A stretch of DNA of 64,000 bases, from the NCBI RefSeq assembly GCF_003315035.1, contig NZ_QNRE01000004.1:62001-126000 (forward strand). The letters are read 5' to 3'. Below, one piece after another: positions 59,646-64,000 of this stretch. A program made the translations under genes and the position numbers. Position 1 is the stretch's first letter. Every line of letters begins with the position of its first letter. The DNA is from Nocardia puris. GTDB taxonomy: Bacteria > Actinomycetota > Actinomycetes > Mycobacteriales > Mycobacteriaceae. The notes under the pieces are model-generated. The model ran no database searches. It was not told the origin of the DNA and saw nothing but the letters and a program-made list of their open reading frames with translations.

Positions 59646-61478
59646 TCAGCCCAGGCGCTGCTTCAGCGCCTCGAACTCGTCGCGCACGCCCGAGGGGAGC
59701 TTGTCGCCGACGAACTCGAACCACTCCTCGATGAGCGGAATCTCCTTGCGCCACTCCTCGGCGTTCACCGCGAGCGCCTCGTCGACGTCCTTCGTCTCGA
59801 CGTCCAGGCCCTCCAGATCCAGCTGCCCGGCGGTCGGGACGTTGCCGATCGCGGTCTGCTCGGCCTGCGCCGTACCCTCGATGCGGCCGATGATCCACTC
59901 CAGCACGCGGGAGTTCTCACCGAAGCCCGGCCACAGGAAGCGGCCGTCGTCGCCGCGGCGGAACCAGTTGACATAGAAGATCTTCGGCAGCTTGGCCGCG
60001 TCGGCGCTCTTGCCGACGTTGACCCAGTGGCCCAGGTAGTCGCCCACGTGGTAGCCCATGAACGGCAGCATGGCCATCGGGTCGCGGCGCACCGTGCCGA
60101 CCTTGCCCTCGGCGGCGGCGGTCTGCTCCGAGGACAGCGTGGCGCCCATGAACACGCCGTGCTGCCAGTCGAAGGACTCGGTCACCAGCGGCACCGTGGT
60201 CTTGCGGCGGCCGCCGAACAGGATCGCCGAGATCGGCACGCCCTGCGGGTCGTCCCATTCGGGCGCCAGGATCGGGCACTGCGACATCGGGGTGCAGTAG
60301 CGGGAGTTGGGGTGCGCGGCCAGCGTCTCCGTCTCGCGGAGGTACCAGTCGTTGCCCTTCCAGTCGATCAGGTGATCGGGCTCGCCCTCCAGGCCCTCCC
60401 ACCACACATCGTTGTCGTCGGTGAGCGCGACGTTGGTGTAGACGGTGTTACCCGCGTCCATGGTCGCCATGGCGTTCGGGTTGGAGCTGTGGTTGGTGCC
60501 GGGCGCGACGCCGAAGAAGCCGTACTCCGGGTTCACCGCGTACAGGCGGCCGTCCTTGCCGAAACGCATCCAGGCGATGTCGTCGCCCAGGGTCTCCGCG
60601 CGCCAGCCGGGAACGGTGGGCTGGATCATGGCGAGGTTGGTCTTACCGCAGGCGCTGGGGAACGCGGCCGCGATGTAGTAGGCCTTGTTCTCCGGGGAGA
60701 TCAGCTTGAGGATGAGCATGTGCTCGGCCAGCCAGCCCTCGTCGTGGGCCATCGCCGAGGCGATGCGCAGCGAGTAGCACTTCTTGCCGAGCAGGGCGTT
60801 GCCGCCGTAGCCGGAGCCGTAGGACCAGATCTCGCGGTCCTCCGGGAAGTGGGTGATGTACTTGGTGTCGTTGCACGGCCACGGCACGTCGGCCTGGCCC
60901 TCGGCCAGCGGCGCGCCCACCGAGTGCAGCGCCTTCACGAACGGCCGGTCGGTGCCCAGCTTCTCGAGGGCGGCCCGGCCCATGCGGGTCATCACGCGCA
61001 TCGACACCACGACATACTCGGAGTCGGTGATCTCGACGCCCAGCTTCGGGTCGTCGGCGCCGAGCGGGCCCATGCAGAACGGCACCACGTACATGGTGCG
61101 GCCCTTCATCGAGCCGCGGTACAGCTCGGTCATGGTGGCGCGCATCTCGGTCGGGTCGACCCAGTTGTTGGTGGGGCCGGCGTCGGCCTCGGTCTTGGAA
61201 CAGATGTAGGTGCGCGACTCCACGCGCGCCACGTCCGACGGGTCGGACAGGGCGAGGAAGGAGTTCGGCTTCTTGCGCTCGTCGAGCTTGCGGAAGGTGC
61301 CCGCCTCGACCAGCTGGGCGGTCAGGCGATCCCATTCCTCGTCGGAACCGTCCGCCCAGACCACCCGGTCGGGCTGGGTGAGTTCCGCGACTTCCTGTAC
61401 CCAGGCGAGTAGTTCGCTGTGCTCGGTCGGCGCCTTGCCGTCGGATCCACGAAGACCAGGAATGGTCGCTGAGGTCAT
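59646..61478 (-). CDS. pckG: GTP-dependent phosphoenolpyruvate carboxykinase
   Basis: A 610-residue GTP-PEPCK. Diagnostic motifs: [12 protein letters not shown] with the reactive cysteine (near residue 277), [30 protein letters not shown], and [15 protein letters not shown]. It converts oxaloacetate and GTP to phosphoenolpyruvate, GDP and CO2, the main gluconeogenic entry when cells live on fatty acids or sterols, in keeping with the lipid-oxidation genes here. ATG 61478 has AGGAGAG upstream. It lies at the other end of the M. tuberculosis-like neighbourhood (Rv0211). Confidence 0.95.
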   Translation of the reverse strand: MTSATIPGLRGSDGKAPTEHSELLAWVQEVAELTQPDRVVWADGSDEEWDRLTAQLVEAGTFRKLDERKKPNSFLALSDPSDVARVESRTYICSKTEADAGPTNNWVDPTEMRATMTELYRGSMKGRTMYVVPFCMGPLGADDPKLGVEITDSEYVVVSMRVMTRMGRAALEKLGTDRPFVKALHSVGAPLAEGQADVPWPCNDTKYITHFPEDREIWSYGSGYGGNALLGKKCYSLRIASAMAHDEGWLAEHMLILKLISPENKAYYIAAAFPSACGKTNLAMIQPTVPGWRAETLGDDIAWMRFGKDGRLYAVNPEYGFFGVAPGTNHSSNPNAMATMDAGNTVYTNVALTDDNDVWWEGLEGEPDHLIDWKGNDWYLRETETLAAHPNSRYCTPMSQCPILAPEWDDPQGVPISAILFGGRRKTTVPLVTESFDWQHGVFMGATLSSEQTAAAEGKVGTVRRDPMAMLPFMGYHVGDYLGHWVNVGKSADAAKLPKIFYVNWFRRGDDGRFLWPGFGENSRVLEWIIGRIEGTAQAEQTAIGNVPTAGQLDLEGLDVETKDVDEALAVNAEEWRKEIPLIEEWFEFVGDKLPSGVRDEFEALKQRLG

Positions 61479-61718
61479 GAAAACTCTCCTGAGATGGGCG
61501 GCTGTCCGATATCCCGCCGCCCGGCCCGAGGCCCATGACCGGCGCGGAACACCGAGCGCCACCGTTGGCGGGAAGGCACCCGCTGCGACCAGTCGAAAGC
61601 GCGCCCCGGCTGGACGGCGTACAAGGACGAAGCGGACGCCCAGGTTCCTGCTAAGAGGTTAACGCGATGTGACGATCGGTACGGCATCGGGTTCCCCCCT
61701 ATGTACCCATTCTGTCGC

Positions 61719-63635
61719 CTATTCAACAGGCACGATGTGCCGGTCGATGATCGCAATGTCGCGTTCGCACGCCGCGAGTTGTCCCGGTTGCTCGGCCGCG
61801 GCCCGCCGGATCAGGGCTTCCAGTTCGGCGACGCGCCGGTCGGTTTCCAGCGCGCGGGTGGCGCCCGCGCGCACCACGCGGTCGGCCAATTCGGTCTCCG
61901 CTTCCACCAGCGCCGTCGCCACACGCTGCTCTAGCTGGGCTTTCACGTTGACCAGCGCGTCGGCGACCCACTGGCGCACGTGCGCGCGATCGGCGACCAG
62001 GCGGCGCGCGCGCACCACCCACCACGCCACCAGCGCGCCCAGCAGCAGCGTGACGGGGATGCTCGCCACCTCCAGCGCGGGCACCAGCGAGAGCGGCATG
62101 ACGAGCAGTCTGCCGAGGCCGACACCTGCCGACGCGCCCAGTGCGATCATCACGTGATCTTCGACACCGCGATGCCGCGGCTCCGGATCGGGACCCACCC
62201 GCGGCGCCGGATCGAGCCTGCGGTGCGGCGGCGTCTGGGCGATCTGTCCGGTTTCGTCGAGGCGGTACGCGAGTTCGGCCATGCGGCGCTCGATGGCGGA
62301 GTCGACCACGCCGGTCAGCTCGGTGACCGCCTGCTGGAGGCGATCGGGGTAGTCGCCCAGTTCGGCGGGGCGCAGGCGGTCGAGCTCGGCACGGGCGGCG
62401 GTGTGCAGGGCGCGGACGTGGCCGCCCACCTCGGTCATGAGATCGACGCGGGCCAGGTGCAGCCGGCCGCGCAGCGTGGACATGGCGGTGGCGCGCCCGC
62501 CGTCGCGTCCGGCGAGCAGCGCGGCCCGCTCCTCGCGCCAGCGCACGGGTTGCGCGCCGGCGCGCAGGGCGGCGACCTGTTCGGCGATGCGCTTCCTGGT
62601 GTCGGTGAGCACGCGGTGCAGCACGGCGCCGTAGCGGTCGCCCACGGCGGAGCCCGCGCCCGCCGCGGCGGCGACCAGGTCGGCGTGCAGGGTGGGCAGG
62701 CCCGAGCGGTCCACCAGACCGGCGTCGCCGCCCGCGCGGCCCGCGACCGCCAGGCGCGCCGACACCGGCAGGATGTCGAGTTCGTCGAGGCCGTTCGCCG
62801 CCAGGATCTCGAGGTTGTGCGCGAGCACCGCGCGCCAGTCCTGGTAGGCGTGGATGCCGTTCATCACCAGTAGCACCCGGGCCCCGTCGGCGCGCAGCTT
62901 GCGCACGGCGGTCAACGTGCCGGTGCCGAGCGCGCTGCCCGCGTCCAGCAGGACCAGCGCCACGCTGGAGGGCGCCGCGCCCGAGGACGAGGTGGTCTCG
63001 ACGGCCGCGCCGGGGTCGGTGATCGGATCGGTGAAGTCGATGTGCGGCTCGTAGCGGGCCAGTTCGGTGCGCAAGAGCGTGGTGTTCGCGTCGTCGGGGC
63101 CGATCAACGCGACGGTCGAGGCGTCCCCCGCGCCCCGCACCGCCTTGAGCAGCGCCGTGCCCTGCGGATGCCAGCGGGCCACCACGGCCTCGACCTCGTC
63201 GGGGAGGGTGTGCGGCGCGGCCGGGGATGTGCCCACGACAGGAGTGCCGGACGGAGGCGCGACATCCGGAGACGCGGGAGGCGGCGGTGATGGGTGCGCG
63301 CCCACCGCCGGGCTCGACGCATCGACTGGCGAATTCGTCCCATCCCGGGACGGGACCGGAACGCCCGCAGGCGGAATCGATCCGACCGGCGACGAGCCCG
63401 GCACGGACGACGGCCCCTGCGCGGGTGGGGGCGAACCCGAGGGCGGCGCTCCCGGCCTCGGTGGCGCGGCCGTGGTGGCGGGATCAGCAGCGGGCGCGCT
63501 CGGCACGGGATCGGGCTGGGAATCCGCCGCACCAGGGTCGGCGGTCCGTCCGGCCCACCCGCCGAACGGGCGCCACTCCTGGGCGGTGGCCGGGTCCGGG
63601 GGTTCGGCCGGACCCGGCCGGTCAGAGTCCGGCAC
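61719..63635 (-). CDS. Dynamin-like membrane protein with degenerate P-loop
   Basis: A 638-residue protein: a Pro-rich disordered N-terminus (1 to about 140), then a GTPase-like core where the P-loop reads ALIGPDDANTTLL without the usual Gly-Lys-Ser, a helical middle and stalk region (QVAALRAGAQPVRWREER, RLQQAVTELTGVVDSAIERR), two adjacent transmembrane helices (about 510-555) and a charged C-terminal helix. The overall plan resembles dynamin-like proteins of actinobacteria that act on membranes, but nucleotide binding is doubtful. GTG 63635 overlaps the upstream gene by 14 bases, so the two genes work as a pair. Confidence 0.65.
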   Translation of the reverse strand: MPDSDRPGPAEPPDPATAQEWRPFGGWAGRTADPGAADSQPDPVPSAPAADPATTAAPPRPGAPPSGSPPPAQGPSSVPGSSPVGSIPPAGVPVPSRDGTNSPVDASSPAVGAHPSPPPPASPDVAPPSGTPVVGTSPAAPHTLPDEVEAVVARWHPQGTALLKAVRGAGDASTVALIGPDDANTTLLRTELARYEPHIDFTDPITDPGAAVETTSSSGAAPSSVALVLLDAGSALGTGTLTAVRKLRADGARVLLVMNGIHAYQDWRAVLAHNLEILAANGLDELDILPVSARLAVAGRAGGDAGLVDRSGLPTLHADLVAAAAGAGSAVGDRYGAVLHRVLTDTRKRIAEQVAALRAGAQPVRWREERAALLAGRDGGRATAMSTLRGRLHLARVDLMTEVGGHVRALHTAARAELDRLRPAELGDYPDRLQQAVTELTGVVDSAIERRMAELAYRLDETGQIAQTPPHRRLDPAPRVGPDPEPRHRGVEDHVMIALGASAGVGLGRLLVMPLSLVPALEVASIPVTLLLGALVAWWVVRARRLVADRAHVRQWVADALVNVKAQLEQRVATALVEAETELADRVVRAGATRALETDRRVAELEALIRRAAAEQPGQLAACERDIAIIDRHIVPVE

Positions 63636-64000
63636 TGCTCATCCGTTCCCATAGTCGGATGTAGCCGTTGTGGACGCGCAGGGCGGCGCGGCGGGCGACC
63701 GGCGGCATATCGCTGGACACCACGGCGCGCCAGCGGGCGGCCCTGGTGAGGGCATCGTCGGCGTCGGCGGGCGCGGGCGACGGGTAGCCGGCGGCCAGGT
63801 GCGCGACGGCCGGGTTGGCCAGTCCCGCGGTGAGCGCCAGCCACATCGCGTCGTCGCCGTAGAGGTAGTGCTCGATGACGTCGCGCACGGGCGCGCCACC
63901 GTCGGGGACGGCGCGCGCCGCCAACCGGGCCAGCTCGTCGAGCAGTTCGCCGCCGCGCAGCGCCGCCACCTGCTCGTAGCGACGATGCAGCAGCCGGTGC
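63622..64000 (-). CDS. Partner of the dynamin-like protein (5' part beyond window)
   Basis: The last 125 codons of a protein that continues beyond the right edge: it is open in frame through HRLLHRRYEQVAALRGG at the boundary. The visible part is helical with an acidic VIEHYLYGDDAMWL and ends in IRLWERMSSAGL. Its stop overlaps the start of the dynamin-like gene. No family is recognised from this part; as dynamin-like genes are often in pairs, it could be the companion subunit. Confidence 0.6.
   Translation of the reverse strand, partial: HRLLHRRYEQVAALRGGELLDELARLAARAVPDGGAPVRDVIEHYLYGDDAMWLALTAGLANPAVAHLAAGYPSPAPADADDALTRAARWRAVVSSDMPPVARRAALRVHNGYIRLWERMSSAGL

Noticed and set aside
61655..61690. 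cAMP-receptor/GlxR-type site upstream of pckG
   Set aside because: TGTGA half-site only; the second half does not match TCACA.

Overview
The window is very GC-rich actinobacterial DNA. It carries cell-wall arabinan genes (an AftD-type arabinofuranosyltransferase, two DUF4185 proteins, a DUF3068/PorA-type protein), many fatty-acid/CoA genes and several start codons lying 6-8 bases after a -10 hexamer (leaderless style). This points to Mycobacteriales, most likely Nocardia or a close relative. The gene set and order recall the Mycobacterium tuberculosis Rv0211-Rv0244c region: pckG, aldehyde dehydrogenase, methyltransferase, GT4 glycosyltransferase, multispan protein, DUF3068, acyltransferase, aftD with a DUF2613 protein, lpqI, a TetR gene, htdX, fabG4, fadA2 and fadE5. 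These genes are here interleaved with Nocardia-type and accessory genes. The genus and orthology calls are inferences from recalled families; no search was run.

Layout. 1-11.4 kb: end of a flavin-monooxygenase pair (DszA/DszC-like), DUF1905, a lipoprotein, a MazF-type toxin-antitoxin pair, an alpha/beta hydrolase, a TetR/enoyl-CoA hydratase/thiolase-like operon with a perfect palindromic operator, a crotonase, a first DUF4185 (GH183-type) secreted protein, an erythromycin-esterase-like protein and a methyltransferase. 11.4-17.6 kb: a hydrolase, fadE5, a second DUF4185 paralogue, a small secreted protein with a decayed copy beside it, and an Asp-box beta-propeller lipoprotein. 17.6-26.2 kb: a very long VanW-domain protein, 6-phosphogluconate dehydrogenase, a secreted lipase-fold protein without its catalytic serine and its partner, then a HipB-like repressor with three evenly spaced operators and a truncated second gene. 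26.3-40 kb: fadA2 divergent from fabG4-htdX, a DUF5685 protein with a cysteine-rich tail, TetR, lpqI, universal stress protein, isochorismate synthase, DUF2613 and aftD. 40-42 kb: a low-GC accessory insert with an Abi/HEPN protein fused to an MbcA/ParS-like domain and a SeqA-N/RAMA protein. 42.1-54 kb: an ABC-F protein behind a 7-codon leader ORF, then envelope genes (acyltransferase, DUF3068, flippase, membrane protein, HAD, glycosyltransferase, methyltransferase) and a 45-aa Gly-rich ORF. 54-64 kb: aldehyde dehydrogenase with KstR-like boxes, small proteins, a GlxA-type regulator and HD protein, pckG, and a dynamin-like pair running off the right edge.

How the parts relate. The TetR at 32.1 kb probably controls itself, fadA2/fabG4-htdX and fadE5: all three promoter regions carry the palindrome TTAC-N6-GTAA. 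Lipid oxidation (fadE5, fadA2, fabG4, htdX) and envelope arabinan synthesis and possible arabinan cleavage (aftD, DUF4185 pair) dominate the core. The most unusual material is the Abi-RAMA module, the triple operator array with the broken HipA-like gene, and the leader-peptide/hairpin region ahead of the ABC-F gene.
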